A stretch of 64,000 nt of DNA from Blautia sp. OF03-15BH (GCF_003463065.1 NZ_QSCM01000002.1:124001-188000), one strand, 5' to 3'; shown: positions 52,701 to 60,744, counted from the stretch's first letter. Program-made: numbers and translations. Notes: a model not told the origin generated them from the letters alone.

Positions 52701-53022
52701 TACGCAGGAAAATGGTGTTTCCAAGGGAAGTGCCGATATCGAAAGTAAGATCAGCCAGGCCCAGAGCGTAAGTGCCTCTGACAGTTCCGGTGAAAGTGAC
52801 ATCGATGAGTATTTTGAACGGGCAGGCCGTTTCATCATCGAGAAAGACAAAGCTTCGATCGGTATGCTGCAGCGTCTTCTGAAGATCGGCTTCAACCGTG
52901 CCGCCAGGATCATGGATCAGCTGGCCGACGCCGGCGTCGTCGGTCCGGAAGAAGGCACAAAGCCACGGAAAATCCTGATGTCCATGGAAGAATTTGAAGA
53001 TTATATCGATAACTATGTATGA
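49756..53022 (+). CDS. ftsK: DNA translocase FtsK/SpoIIIE
   Basis: A 1088-residue DNA pump for chromosome segregation at division and sporulation septa. After a basic, low-complexity N-terminus (residues 1-55) come four membrane segments (about 56-205), a coiled-coil Arg/Glu stretch (230-280), and a long acidic linker to ~600. The motor follows, with Walker A GATGSGKS near 755, Walker B IVIIVDELADLMM near 860, and a C-terminal gamma winged helix (SIGMLQRLLKIGFNRAARIMDQLADAGVVGPEEGTKPR). The linker of about 320 residues is long and poorly conserved. An AGAGGAG site lies before ATG 49756. Confidence 0.95.
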   Translation: MAAKKETENQKTTNKKQTAPKRPSASSAGRASGASTSKGRQNTGSRNTDRKKNNHVFSFPIAEEVTLWGTLALSVILFISNFGIGGFVGDAISRFFFGVFGFMAYLLPVILFLMVAFLLSNRNNPLAWMKAAAVILLVICVCTVVELGLNSYQADRNFLDFYKASAVSRSGGGLAGGVLCTLVCPAFGVAGAYVLVIVIMILCMVLITERSFFEDFRRTGKKVYKNMYENNREEAAIRRERAAIREEKRRIIREEQRKMQREQLEKEKDQLKTLPETLRRNQKVSGVDLNGLSPRTMPLEEVHEIVPPVPKKRPEVDEPNLKVMDHAISGKNFQVPLEERIPKVSPELPFVDRRFPEPEIREVEEEVAPVSIREQRPSSFEEQLRINGELVSSARNQSENLEAEPDQTEEFTEEQEDFYRPLSQPVFLQKADETEERNPEEIFRERWGGSDETGPGLDFGDDPSDEEEIPSVYEADAVETEDADIGRNTDPEDEPEPFCDPGDMQEISGYEMDEAEIPGTETAAVQPEPRNVKASSHSSDGIFREDNSLRPTSAGAVFQDAPPAPGEKQFRNPKSSQEEQQKNQETVAKEIEASSQVVKKEYVFPPLDLLSKPKSNPAVGRDQELRETAAKLQQTLHNFGVGVRVTNVSCGPSVTRYELTPDQGVKVSRIVNLSDDIKLNLAAADIRIEAPIPGKAAVGIEVPNKTNSPVPLRELLETKEFKEHPSSLAFAAGKDIAGKPVVADIARMPHLLIAGATGSGKSVCINTIIMSLLYKAKPEDVKLIMIDPKVVELSVYNGIPHLLIPVVTDPKKASGALNWAVAEMTGRYQKFAEYNVRDLKGYNKKIDAIKDIPDPDKPEKMPQIVIIVDELADLMMVAPGEVEDAICRLAQLARAAGIHLIIATQRPSVNVITGLIKANMPSRIAFSVSSGVDSRTIIDMVGAEKLLGKGDMLFYPQGYQKPARVQGAFVSDTEVSDVVEFLTQENGVSKGSADIESKISQAQSVSASDSSGESDIDEYFERAGRFIIEKDKASIGMLQRLLKIGFNRAARIMDQLADAGVVGPEEGTKPRKILMSMEEFEDYIDNYV

Positions 53023-53051
53023 TTAATTGTACATTTTTGTTGATTAAAGTA

Positions 53052-53080
53052 TTGATATTTTTATGGCATTGCTTTATACT
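53052..53080 (+). promoter_or_regulatory. Promoter of nfnAB
   Basis: TTGATA (53052-53057), 17-base spacer, TATACT (53075-53080). It opens a leader of about 185 bases that contains a two-part hairpin (ATATGC/GCATAT with AGTACA/TGTGCT inside, 53128-53161). Confidence 0.65.
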
Positions 53081-53272
53081 TGTTGAGAGCGTAAAAAGTG
53101 CGCTATATGAAAGACAGTAGGATGCGTATATGCAAGTACAGTGAGGTATGTGCTGGCATATGCGTGTCACACAGGCCTTTTATCATAGAGAGGGACCTTT
53201 TATGGTTTCCCCTACCATTCTGTGCGGAGTTCTCTTCCGAGTCCCGCGCAAAATAAGAAGAGGAGGAGCATT

Positions 53273-54160
53273 ATGTACAAAATCAGAAAAGCGGAAAAGC
53301 TTGCAAGCAACATTTACTCCATGGTTGTAGAAGCTCCGCGTGTTGCCGAGCACTGTCTGCCCGGACAGTTCATTATCGCGAAGATGGATGAGGAGGGTGA
53401 AAGAATTCCCCTTACCATCTGTGACTATGACAGAGAAGAAGGAACCATCACCATCGTATTTCAGCCCATCGGAGCTTCCACAGAGAAGTTTGCGACTCTG
53501 AAAACCGGTGATGCTTTTGAAGATTTTGTAGGTCCTCTGGGACGTCCGTCTGAGCTCTGCACGGATGATCTTGAGGAAGTGAAGAAACTGAAGCTTCTGT
53601 TTGTTGCCGGCGGTGTAGGTACTGCACCTGTATATCCTCAGGTAAAATGGCTTCATGAGCACGGAATTGATGCAGATGTGATCGTTGGTGCAAAGACAAA
53701 AGACCTGATCATTCTGGAGAAAGAGATGGAGGCAGTTGCCGGAAATCTCTACATCACAACCGATGACGGTTCTTACGGAAGAAGCGGACTGGTAACCAAG
53801 GTGATCGAGGATCTGGTCGCAGAAGGAAAACAGTATGACCGCTGCATCGCCATCGGACCGATGATCATGATGAAATTTGCCTGTCTGACCACCAAGAAGC
53901 TGAATATCCCCACCATCGTCAGCATGAACCCGATCATGGTAGACGGTACCGGTATGTGCGGTGCCTGTCGAGTTGCTGTAGGCGACGAGATCAAATTTGC
54001 CTGCGTAGACGGACCGGAGTTTGACGGTCATCTGATCGATTTCAATGCTGCCATGAAGAGACAGGCTATGTACAAGACAGAAGAAGGTCAGGCTCTTCTG
54101 AAACTGCGTGAGGGCGATACCCATCACGGCGGATGTGGAAATTGCGGAGGTGACAAATAA
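53273..54160 (+). CDS. nfnA: NADH-dependent ferredoxin:NADP+ oxidoreductase, alpha subunit
   Basis: A 295-residue ferredoxin-NADP reductase-like subunit. The FAD domain (residues ~1-100, with RIPLTICDYDREEGT) is followed by an NAD domain with FVAGGVGTAPVYPQ, and a [2Fe-2S] site near the end, GTGMCGACRVAVGDEIKFACVDGPEFDGH. The C-terminal tail HHGGCGNCGGDK is Cys/His-rich. With NfnB it bifurcates electrons between NADH/ferredoxin and NADPH. In acetogens this supplies NADPH for the methyl branch. ATG 53273 follows AGGAGGAG. The stop shares a base with the nfnB start. Confidence 0.92.
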   Translation: MYKIRKAEKLASNIYSMVVEAPRVAEHCLPGQFIIAKMDEEGERIPLTICDYDREEGTITIVFQPIGASTEKFATLKTGDAFEDFVGPLGRPSELCTDDLEEVKKLKLLFVAGGVGTAPVYPQVKWLHEHGIDADVIVGAKTKDLIILEKEMEAVAGNLYITTDDGSYGRSGLVTKVIEDLVAEGKQYDRCIAIGPMIMMKFACLTTKKLNIPTIVSMNPIMVDGTGMCGACRVAVGDEIKFACVDGPEFDGHLIDFNAAMKRQAMYKTEEGQALLKLREGDTHHGGCGNCGGDK

Positions 54161-55548
54161 TGGCAGACGTATTAAAGAAGGTTCCTGTAAGAGAGCAGGC
54201 TCCGAAGGTTAGAGCAACAAATTTTGATGAAGTATGTCTTGGTTATAATAAAGAAGAGGCAATGGAAGAGGCCAGCCGCTGCCTGGGCTGTAAAAAAGCA
54301 AAATGTGTAGAGGGCTGCCCGGTAAGTATCCATATCCCGGATTTCATCCATCAGGTAAAAGAAGGAAACTTCGAAGAAGCTTACCGCATCATTTCCGAAT
54401 CCAGTGCACTTCCCGCTATCTGTGGCCGTGTCTGCCCGCAGGAGAGCCAGTGTGAGGGAAAATGTATCCGCGGCATCAAGGGCGAAGCAGTTTCCATCGG
54501 TAAACTGGAGCGTTTCGTAGCTGACTGGGCTCGTGAAAACGGCATCAAACCGTCTGCTCCGGCTGAGAAAAACGGCAAGAAAGTTGCTGTGATCGGTTCC
54601 GGTCCTTCCGGACTGACCTGTGCCGGCGATCTGGCTAAAATGGGTTACGATGTAACCATCTTCGAGGCTCTTCACAAAGCCGGCGGTGTTCTGGTTTATG
54701 GTATTCCGGAGTTCCGTCTTCCGAAGAGTGCAGTTGTAGAGAAAGAGGTTGAGAACGTAAAGGCACTCGGCGTCAAGATCGAGACAAACGTGATCATCGG
54801 TAAATCCACCACTATCGACGAGCTGATGGACAAAGAGGGCTTTGAGGCTGTCTTCATCGGTTCCGGTGCCGGTCTTCCTATGTTTATGGGTATCCCGGGT
54901 GAGAACGCCAACGGTGTATTCTCTGCCAATGAGTTCCTGACCAGAAACAACCTGATGAAAGCTTTCCGTGATGATTATGATACACCGATCGTACATGGCA
55001 AGAAAGTAGCCGTAGTCGGCGGCGGAAACGTAGCTATGGATGCTGCAAGAACCGCTCTGCGTCTGGGCGCTGAAGTTCATATTATTTACCGTCGTAGTGA
55101 AGCAGAGCTGCCTGCCCGTGCAGAGGAAGTTCATCACGCAAAAGAAGAGGGCATCATTTTTGACCTTCTGACAAACCCGAAGGAAATCCTCGTTGACGAG
55201 AATGACTGGGTAAAAGGTATCCGCGTAGTGAAGATGGAGCTTGGCGAGCCGGATGCATCCGGAAGAAGACGTCCGGTAGAGATTCCGGGATCTGAGTATG
55301 AGATCGATGTCGATACCGTTATCATGTCCCTTGGTACTTCTCCGAACCCGCTGATCTCTTCCACAACCATCGGCCTGGATATCAATAAGAGAAAATGTAT
55401 CATCGCTGATGAGGAGACTGGTAAGACCAGCAAAGACGGTGTATATGCCGGTGGAGATGCCGTAACCGGAGCTGCTACGGTCATCCTTGCAATGGGTGCC
55501 GGTAAAGCCGCTGCCAAAGGCATTGACGAGTTTCTGAAGAATAAATAA
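54160..55548 (+). CDS. nfnB: NADH-dependent ferredoxin:NADP+ oxidoreductase, beta subunit
   Basis: A 462-residue GltD-like flavoprotein. The N-terminal double [4Fe-4S] domain shows CLGCKKAKCVEGCPVSIHIP and CGRVCPQESQCEGKCI. The FAD site is GSGPSGLTCAGDLA near residue 147 and the NADP site GGGNVAMDAARTALRLGAE near 285. It could be misnamed glutamate synthase small subunit, but no large subunit is present and the NfnA partner gene overlaps it by one base. The complex forms NADPH from NADH plus reduced ferredoxin. Confidence 0.93.
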   Translation: MADVLKKVPVREQAPKVRATNFDEVCLGYNKEEAMEEASRCLGCKKAKCVEGCPVSIHIPDFIHQVKEGNFEEAYRIISESSALPAICGRVCPQESQCEGKCIRGIKGEAVSIGKLERFVADWARENGIKPSAPAEKNGKKVAVIGSGPSGLTCAGDLAKMGYDVTIFEALHKAGGVLVYGIPEFRLPKSAVVEKEVENVKALGVKIETNVIIGKSTTIDELMDKEGFEAVFIGSGAGLPMFMGIPGENANGVFSANEFLTRNNLMKAFRDDYDTPIVHGKKVAVVGGGNVAMDAARTALRLGAEVHIIYRRSEAELPARAEEVHHAKEEGIIFDLLTNPKEILVDENDWVKGIRVVKMELGEPDASGRRRPVEIPGSEYEIDVDTVIMSLGTSPNPLISSTTIGLDINKRKCIIADEETGKTSKDGVYAGGDAVTGAATVILAMGAGKAAAKGIDEFLKNK

Positions 55549-55570
55549 TAAAAACAAGATTCTGTAAAAG

Positions 55571-55608
55571 ACAGGGTATATGGCGGCTGCGCTGTGTACC
55601 CTGTTTTT
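55571..55608 (+). terminator. Terminator of nfnAB
   Basis: ACAGGGTA/TACCCTGT stem with an 18-base loop and T5. Confidence 0.8.
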
Positions 55609-55631
55609 GCAGTCAGAAAGGAGTGTTTTTT

Positions 55632-55928
55632 ATGGTAACGCATATCGTTATGTGGAATTTTGACGCTTCCCTCACAGAGAAGACGAAGAAACAGGCTGCA
55701 GCCGAGATGAAAGAGAAGCTGGAAGCCTTAAAAGAGATCGTTCCTGGCGTTCTCTCCGTAAAAGTCATCACAGAGCCTCTGGTCTCCAGCACCAGAGACA
55801 TTGCCCTTATCGGTGAATACGAGGACGAAGCTGCCTTAAAAACCTACGCCGGCCATCCGGAGCATGTGAAAGTTGTGGAGACGATTATCAAAAAGTACTG
55901 TACCGACCGTACGGCTTTTGATTTCTGA
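55632..55928 (+). CDS. Dabb (stress-responsive A/B barrel) protein
   Basis: A 98-residue ferredoxin-like alpha/beta barrel protein. The start VTHIVMWNF is the Dabb signature and the end LKTYAGHPEHVKVVETIIKKYCTDRTAFDF is typical. The family forms dimers; its role is not defined for most bacteria. ATG 55632 follows GAAAGGAG; an ATG nine bases earlier is less well placed. It precedes rlmH by 17 bases. Confidence 0.88.
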   Translation: MVTHIVMWNFDASLTEKTKKQAAAEMKEKLEALKEIVPGVLSVKVITEPLVSSTRDIALIGEYEDEAALKTYAGHPEHVKVVETIIKKYCTDRTAFDF

Positions 55929-55945
55929 AAAAGGAACCCGGATCT

Positions 55946-56425
55946 ATGAAAATAACTGTCCTCTGTGTGGGAAAAGTCAAAGAAAAATTTTTTACAGATG
56001 CGATCAAAGAATACAGCAAACGGCTGAGCCGTTACTGCAAGCTGGAAATTGTAGAAGTGGCAGATGAAAAGACACCGGATGGTGCCTCTGAACTGGTAGT
56101 CAGCCAGATCAAAGAAAAAGAAGCGGAGCGCATGGAAAAATATCTTCCGGATTCGGCTTACGTCATTGCCCTTGCTATTGAAGGGAAAAAACTGACCAGC
56201 GAAAAACTGGCAGAGAAGATCGATTCTCTCGGGATCAGCGGAACAAGCCACCTGGTCTTTCTGATCGGCGGTTCTCTGGGAATGAGTGACCGGCTTCTGA
56301 AACGGGCGGATTATCTGCTGAGTTTTTCAGATATGACCTTTCCCCATCAGCTTATGCGGGTGATCCTGTTGGAACAGATCTACCGGAGCTACCGGATCAT
56401 CCACGGAGAACCTTACCACAAATGA
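55946..56425 (+). CDS. rlmH: 23S rRNA (pseudouridine1915-N3)-methyltransferase RlmH
   Basis: A 159-residue SPOUT methyltransferase of normal length. The N-terminus MKITVLCVGKVKEKFF and the C-terminal knot motifs FLIGGSLGMSDRLLKRADYLLSFSDMTFPHQLMRVILLEQIYRSYRIIHGEPYHK are near-identical to the family pattern. It methylates helix 69 of 23S rRNA on assembled ribosomes. Confidence 0.97.
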   Translation: MKITVLCVGKVKEKFFTDAIKEYSKRLSRYCKLEIVEVADEKTPDGASELVVSQIKEKEAERMEKYLPDSAYVIALAIEGKKLTSEKLAEKIDSLGISGTSHLVFLIGGSLGMSDRLLKRADYLLSFSDMTFPHQLMRVILLEQIYRSYRIIHGEPYHK

Positions 56426-56428
56426 ATG

Positions 56429-56478
56429 AAAAAGCGTCCATAAAGACAATCTGTGCGGTTGCCTGTGGACGCTTTTTT
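56429..56478 (+). terminator. Bidirectional terminator between rlmH and the NSS transporter
   Basis: AAAAAGCGTCCA / TGGACGCTTTTTT stem with a 25-base loop between convergent genes. Confidence 0.85.
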
Positions 56479-56487
56479 CATTCATTA

Positions 56488-57855
56488 TTAATGGAAGAAA
56501 CTCCAGTATCCCATAAAGAAAATCAAAAGTACGATCACGGGAAGGATATAGCTTACATAAAATCTTGCCCAGGAGGGGAATTTAATCCCTTCCCCTGTAT
56601 TTGCTTCCTTCATAAAATTCCGGAAGCCCCATCCGTACCGGCTGGTACAGAACAGAAGATATATCAGACTTCCGAGCGGAAGCAGGTTGTTGCTGACCAG
56701 AAAATCCTCAAAATCAAGGACAGAACCACCTGGGAGCTTCAAGCCGCTTAAAACGTTAAAGCCAAGTACACACGGAAGAGAAAGCACGATAATGGCAATC
56801 AGGTTTATCACAACTGCTTTCTTACGGCTGCAGCCGGTGAGATCCATTGCAAAAGAAAGAATGTTCTCAAACACGGCAATGATGGTAGAAAACGCAGCAA
56901 AAGACATAAACAGGAAAAACAGAGTTCCCCAGAGCCGACCGCCCTTCATAGCATTGAATACGTTGGGCAGCGTGATAAAGATCAGATTAGGACCGCTGTC
57001 CGGCTGGATGTCGTAGGCAAAGCAGGCCGGGAAAATGATCAGACCGGCCATAAGTGCCACAAACGTATCGAGTACGGCAATACTTAAGGCTTCTCCTGTA
57101 AGAGATCGCTCTTTTCCGATATAGCTTCCGAAAATAGCCAACGCACCGATACCAAGACTAAGGGTAAAGAAGGACTGTCCCATAGCTGCGTAGACTGCTT
57201 CCCAGAGTCCGCCGCTTCCTTCCGTCAGTTTTTTGAAATCCGGAAACAGATAGAAACGGATCCCTTCTTCTCCACCTTTTAAAAGAAGAGACCGGGCAGC
57301 CAGGACGATCATCAGTCCCAGAAGGCAAACCATCATAACCTTGGTGATCTTTTCCACGCCTTTCTGAAGACCCAGAGAACAGATCATAAAGCAGGTTACA
57401 ACCGTAATGATCATGAAAAGCGTCATAAGACCGGGTTGTCCCATGAGCTTTCCGAAGCTGTCGGAAACTTCTGCGGAAGTCAGACCGTCAAACTGCCCCA
57501 GGGCAGTCTTGAAAAAATAAAGAAGCATCCAGCCTCCGATGGTGGTGTAAAACATCATCAGAAGATAGTTTCCTGCCATAGCACCATATTTATAGAGATG
57601 CCATTTGGTTCCTTTGGGCTCCAGGACGTCGAAAGAGAGGGCTGCGCTTTTTCGGCTGGCTCTTCCAACGGAAAACTCCATAACCATAATGGGAAGTCCC
57701 AGGATTACGAGGAAAAACAGGTATAAAATGACAAAAGCGGCTCCGCCATATTTTCCGGTAATATAGGGGAAGCGCCAGACGTTTCCGAGGCCGATGGCAC
57801 AGCCGGCGGAAATCAGGATAAATCCCAAGCGGGAGGAAAATTTTTCTCTTTCCAT
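56488..57855 (-). CDS. Sodium-dependent (NSS/SNF) transporter
   Basis: A 455-residue LeuT-fold symporter with about eleven to twelve spans. Family motifs are RLGFILISAGCAIGLGNVWRFPYITGKYGGAAFVILY at the N-terminus and FFTLSLGIGALAIFGSYIG near the middle. Such bacterial carriers take up amino acids such as tryptophan, tyrosine or leucine with Na+; the substrate is not predictable. It is convergent with rlmH and 22 bases downstream of the DUF3006 gene on the same strand, so it may share its transcript. Confidence 0.93.
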   Translation of the reverse strand: MEREKFSSRLGFILISAGCAIGLGNVWRFPYITGKYGGAAFVILYLFFLVILGLPIMVMEFSVGRASRKSAALSFDVLEPKGTKWHLYKYGAMAGNYLLMMFYTTIGGWMLLYFFKTALGQFDGLTSAEVSDSFGKLMGQPGLMTLFMIITVVTCFMICSLGLQKGVEKITKVMMVCLLGLMIVLAARSLLLKGGEEGIRFYLFPDFKKLTEGSGGLWEAVYAAMGQSFFTLSLGIGALAIFGSYIGKERSLTGEALSIAVLDTFVALMAGLIIFPACFAYDIQPDSGPNLIFITLPNVFNAMKGGRLWGTLFFLFMSFAAFSTIIAVFENILSFAMDLTGCSRKKAVVINLIAIIVLSLPCVLGFNVLSGLKLPGGSVLDFEDFLVSNNLLPLGSLIYLLFCTSRYGWGFRNFMKEANTGEGIKFPSWARFYVSYILPVIVLLIFFMGYWSFFH

Positions 57856-57877
57856 AAATAAAAACTCCAGTCTGTAG

Positions 57878-58096
57878 TTATTTTTTCTTTTTTAACCGTT
57901 CAAAAAGAGACTGTATCTCTTCTTTTCGTTCTGCTGTTTCAGCAGGCTTCAGGACAGCGATACCATTTTCAAAATCAAAAATGTCTCCGTCTTTAGGCTG
58001 TTCCGTGAAAGCCGAAAGTGGGATGTTCTGCATAATCCGTCCGTCCATTTCACAGACGGCAAAGGTTTCTTCGATCCGGTCTACGGTTCCTTTCAT
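57878..58096 (-). CDS. DUF3006 domain protein
   Basis: A 72-residue protein, MKGTVDRIEETFAVCEMDG... with the small beta-barrel pattern of DUF3006 and a Lys-rich end. DUF3006 genes are often beside secreted MBL-fold hydrolases, as here. ATG 58096 follows AAAGGAG; longer in-frame starts overlap that site. Likely cytoplasmic; function unknown. Confidence 0.8.
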   Translation of the reverse strand: MKGTVDRIEETFAVCEMDGRIMQNIPLSAFTEQPKDGDIFDFENGIAVLKPAETAERKEEIQSLFERLKKKK

Positions 58097-58152
58097 AAGT
58101 AAGAACACTCCTTTCTGCGCCGGATTCTCCGGCAAAAATTTGTTCCTGTTTT

Positions 58153-59250
58153 TTATCTCGGGGGGTTACATTTGCTGCAGGGAGTCAGTCCACGATTTTT
58201 CGCTTCGGAAAGAGTGACCTCGATATCTGATTTTTTCAGATACCGGCAGCCCGCAGAATGATATTTTTCACCGGTCTTTGTGATATGAACGATGGGATCA
58301 TCTCCGGAAGCGGTGTTGTCCTGGCTGTACGAACTGTCGTCACTGACAGCGCCTGCTGAACGATCCGTGCCCTGTCCGTCGGAAGCGGAGGAGGAAGAAT
58401 CATTTCCGAAAGCAGTGGTAAAGGAAATACTGCTTCCGTCTGTGGAAGCAATGATACTTCCTTGAAGATCCGTCCGGTAGATTTCGATTCCTCTGGAAGA
58501 AAGGGCATCCAGAGTTTCCTGATGAGGATGACCGTAATCATTTCCGGCTCCACAGCTAATGACTGCGTACTTCGGAGCAACCACATCCAGAAAGGCGCTG
58601 CTGGAGGAGGTCCGGGAACCATGGTGTCCGACCTGGTAAACGTCCGCACCAAGATCCAGACCGGTATTCAGCATATCTGATTCCGCTGTGCTTTCCGCAT
58701 CTCCTGTAAAAAGAAAGCTTACATTTCCATAAGTGAGTTTAAGAGCAATCGACCAGTTATTCAGGTCATCCCCATAATCACTTACAGGCCCGAGAATCGT
58801 AAAAGAAGCATCTCCCAGAGTGTAAGTATCTCCAACCTCCGGAATGGTGATGGAAAGCCCCTTCTCGTCAATGACGTTCAGTACATCACGGAAGGTCTGC
58901 GTATTGGCAGTTACATTTGGCAGCATCACCGTATCAACGGAAACGGTTTCCAGAACAGAGTCCAGAGAGCCGATATGATCCTCATGTGGATGTGTACCGA
59001 TCGCATAATCCAGATGCGTCAGTCCGGCTTTATTCTGAATATAATTCAGGATCGGTTCCGCATCATCATTGTTTCCGGCATCAATGAGCATGGCATGTTC
59101 CCCACAGGTGATCAGGGTGGAATCTGCCTGGCCCACATTCAGAAAATGAACCTTCATATCTTCATCTGCATAAACAGTAAGACCAAGCGTCATGCATAGG
59201 ACAAAGAAGAAGGCAAAGAAGTGAGACAGCCAGTGTTTTCTTGTGTTCAT
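58153..59250 (-). CDS. Secreted ComEC-like MBL-fold hydrolase
   Basis: A 365-residue exported protein. The signal peptide runs from MNTRKHWL to about VYA-DED. The metallo-beta-lactamase domain (residues ~30-280) resembles the C-terminal nuclease-like domain of ComEC, with NVGQADSTLI, THPHEDHIG and FLFTGDAES, and the HHGSRTSSS block. A Ser/Asp-rich linker follows, then a short Cys-containing end (YHSAGCRYL ... GLTPCSKCNPP), probably a zinc-binding or wall-associated module. It may act on extracellular DNA or another phosphoester. ATG 59250 follows AGGAGAA on the minus strand. Confidence 0.88.
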   Translation of the reverse strand: MNTRKHWLSHFFAFFFVLCMTLGLTVYADEDMKVHFLNVGQADSTLITCGEHAMLIDAGNNDDAEPILNYIQNKAGLTHLDYAIGTHPHEDHIGSLDSVLETVSVDTVMLPNVTANTQTFRDVLNVIDEKGLSITIPEVGDTYTLGDASFTILGPVSDYGDDLNNWSIALKLTYGNVSFLFTGDAESTAESDMLNTGLDLGADVYQVGHHGSRTSSSSAFLDVVAPKYAVISCGAGNDYGHPHQETLDALSSRGIEIYRTDLQGSIIASTDGSSISFTTAFGNDSSSSASDGQGTDRSAGAVSDDSSYSQDNTASGDDPIVHITKTGEKYHSAGCRYLKKSDIEVTLSEAKNRGLTPCSKCNPPR

Positions 59251-59365
59251 ATATTTTTCTCCTTTCTTTTTGTGCAACGATCCGGAAATAAACAGGAAGC
59301 CGAATCGTCTCTTAAAAAACAGTATAGCATAAGACCTTCTTTTTTTGTTGAAAAATAAATTTTAT

Positions 59366-59394
59366 TTGCTCTGTCCGGAAAATCCCGTTATAAT
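59366..59394 (+). promoter_or_regulatory. Promoter of the Nif11-like / dus unit
   Basis: TTGCTC (59366-59371), 17-base spacer, TATAAT (59389-59394), about 50 bases before the start codon. Confidence 0.6.
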
Positions 59395-59442
59395 AAAAAG
59401 ATGTAGGTAAAAGAGAAAATGATTCTAAGAGAGGTAAACTTT

Positions 59443-59757
59443 ATGAATCTTGCAGAAATGTTAGAAGAACTGAGAAAAAAAGCGCTGGCAGACCCGAAAC
59501 TGAGAAAAAGACTTCTGGAGACAAGGAAAGAAAAAGCCCCGCTGAGTGCTTTCTGCAGCCTTTGCAGGGAACTGGGATATCTCATCTATGAGATGGATCT
59601 TATCCAGGAGGGAGAAGAATTCTACGCATCCATGCGCCGGAGTACCAATGGAGGAGGAGAAAATTCTCCCATGCTGGAGGGAGAAGATGATTTTTATGAA
59701 CTGTTTTTTGCAAGCATTTCCTTTGAAAACTCCGGACTTGACAGGGAAAAGGGATAA
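59443..59757 (+). CDS. Nif11-like small protein
   Basis: A 104-residue protein. The N-terminal 50 residues (LAEMLEELRKKALADPKLRKRLLETRK, then FCSLCRELGYLIYEMDLIQ) resemble the Nif11 fold, whose homologues are either small regulators or RiPP leader peptides. A GGG stretch follows at about residue 71, then an acidic end. No RiPP-modifying enzyme or exporter is in the window, so a leader role is not supported. ATG 59443 follows GAGAGG. It lies 30 bases before the Dus gene. Confidence 0.6.
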   Translation: MNLAEMLEELRKKALADPKLRKRLLETRKEKAPLSAFCSLCRELGYLIYEMDLIQEGEEFYASMRRSTNGGGENSPMLEGEDDFYELFFASISFENSGLDREKG

Positions 59758-59787
59758 ATTTACAATGAATGAGAGGATTTTCATGTT

Positions 59788-60744
59788 ATGAATTACTATT
59801 TTGCACCGATGGAAGGCATTACAGGCCATATTTACCGCAGAGTCTATGCGGAATGTTTCCGTTCGCCGGATAAATATTTCACGCCTTTCCTGGTTCCCGG
59901 AACCAAAAAAATCTTCCGGAGCCGGGAAATCCAGGATATCCTGCCGGAAAACAATCCAGGACTGACGGTAGTTCCCCAGATCCTTACGGGAAAAAGCGAA
60001 GACTTTATCCGTGGAGCCAGGGAACTTCAAAAATATGGTTTTCAGGAGATCAATCTGAATCTTGGCTGCCCTTCGGGCACGGTAGTGGCAAAAGGCAAAG
60101 GTTCCGGCTTCCTCGCCTATCCGGATCAGCTGGAAGCTTTTCTGGATGAGATTTTTTCCGCTCTGGATCTGAAAATCTCTGTCAAGACGAGGATCGGTCT
60201 GGAAGAGTCAGAGGAGTTTCCAGTACTCCTTTCGCTCTTTAACCGTTTCCCTCTGGAAGAGCTCATCGTGCATCCGAGACTGCGAAAGGATTTTTATAAA
60301 GGAAAACCGGATCTTGAGACCTTTGCACTGGCTGTACGGGAGAGCAGAAATCCCCTTTGTTACAACGGGGATCTTTTTTCCAAAGAAATGGTTCGGCAGT
60401 TTACGGAACGCTTTCCGGCTGTGGACAGACTGATGCTGGGCCGGGGACTGGTGGCAAATCCAGCTCTTTTAAACGAGCTTCACGGAGAGCCGGGGCTTTC
60501 AAAAGAACGCTTCCTGCATTTCCATGACCGTTTAGTAGAAGAGTATCGGGCCGTTATGTCCGGTGATAAGGATGTGCTTTTCAAAATGAAAGAACTCTGG
60601 TTCTATATGAGTCATCTCTTTACCAGTCCGGAAACTTACATGAAGAAAATCAAAAAGACCGGTTCCCTTGCCGTGTATGAAGAAATCGTTCACGCCCTTC
60701 TTCGCGAGCAGGAGATCGAGTTCAAAACGTTTGATACGTTTTAA
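59788..60744 (+). CDS. tRNA-dihydrouridine synthase family protein
   Basis: A 318-residue FMN-dependent Dus enzyme. The start FAPMEGITGHIYRRV replaces the usual APMAGVTD, NLNLGCPSGTVVAKGKGSGFL contains the catalytic Cys, and VKTRIGLEE and LMLGRGLVANPALL are FMN/phosphate motifs. It reduces uridines in tRNA D-loops. The variant PMEG motif marks the short Dus subgroup found in Lachnospiraceae. ATG 59788 follows GAGAGG. Confidence 0.9.
   Translation: MNYYFAPMEGITGHIYRRVYAECFRSPDKYFTPFLVPGTKKIFRSREIQDILPENNPGLTVVPQILTGKSEDFIRGARELQKYGFQEINLNLGCPSGTVVAKGKGSGFLAYPDQLEAFLDEIFSALDLKISVKTRIGLEESEEFPVLLSLFNRFPLEELIVHPRLRKDFYKGKPDLETFALAVRESRNPLCYNGDLFSKEMVRQFTERFPAVDRLMLGRGLVANPALLNELHGEPGLSKERFLHFHDRLVEEYRAVMSGDKDVLFKMKELWFYMSHLFTSPETYMKKIKKTGSLAVYEEIVHALLREQEIEFKTFDTF

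Noticed and set aside
53148..53330. A 60-codon open frame before nfnA
   Set aside because: It overlaps the nfnA start in another frame and the leader hairpins; codon content does not look protein-like.
54160..55548. Glutamate synthase small subunit
   Set aside because: No large subunit is present and the adjacent overlapping gene is NfnA, so NfnB is the better call.
59443..59757. RiPP precursor peptide
   Set aside because: There is no modification enzyme, protease or exporter in the neighbourhood, and the C-terminal part is acidic and without a Cys/Ser/Thr core.
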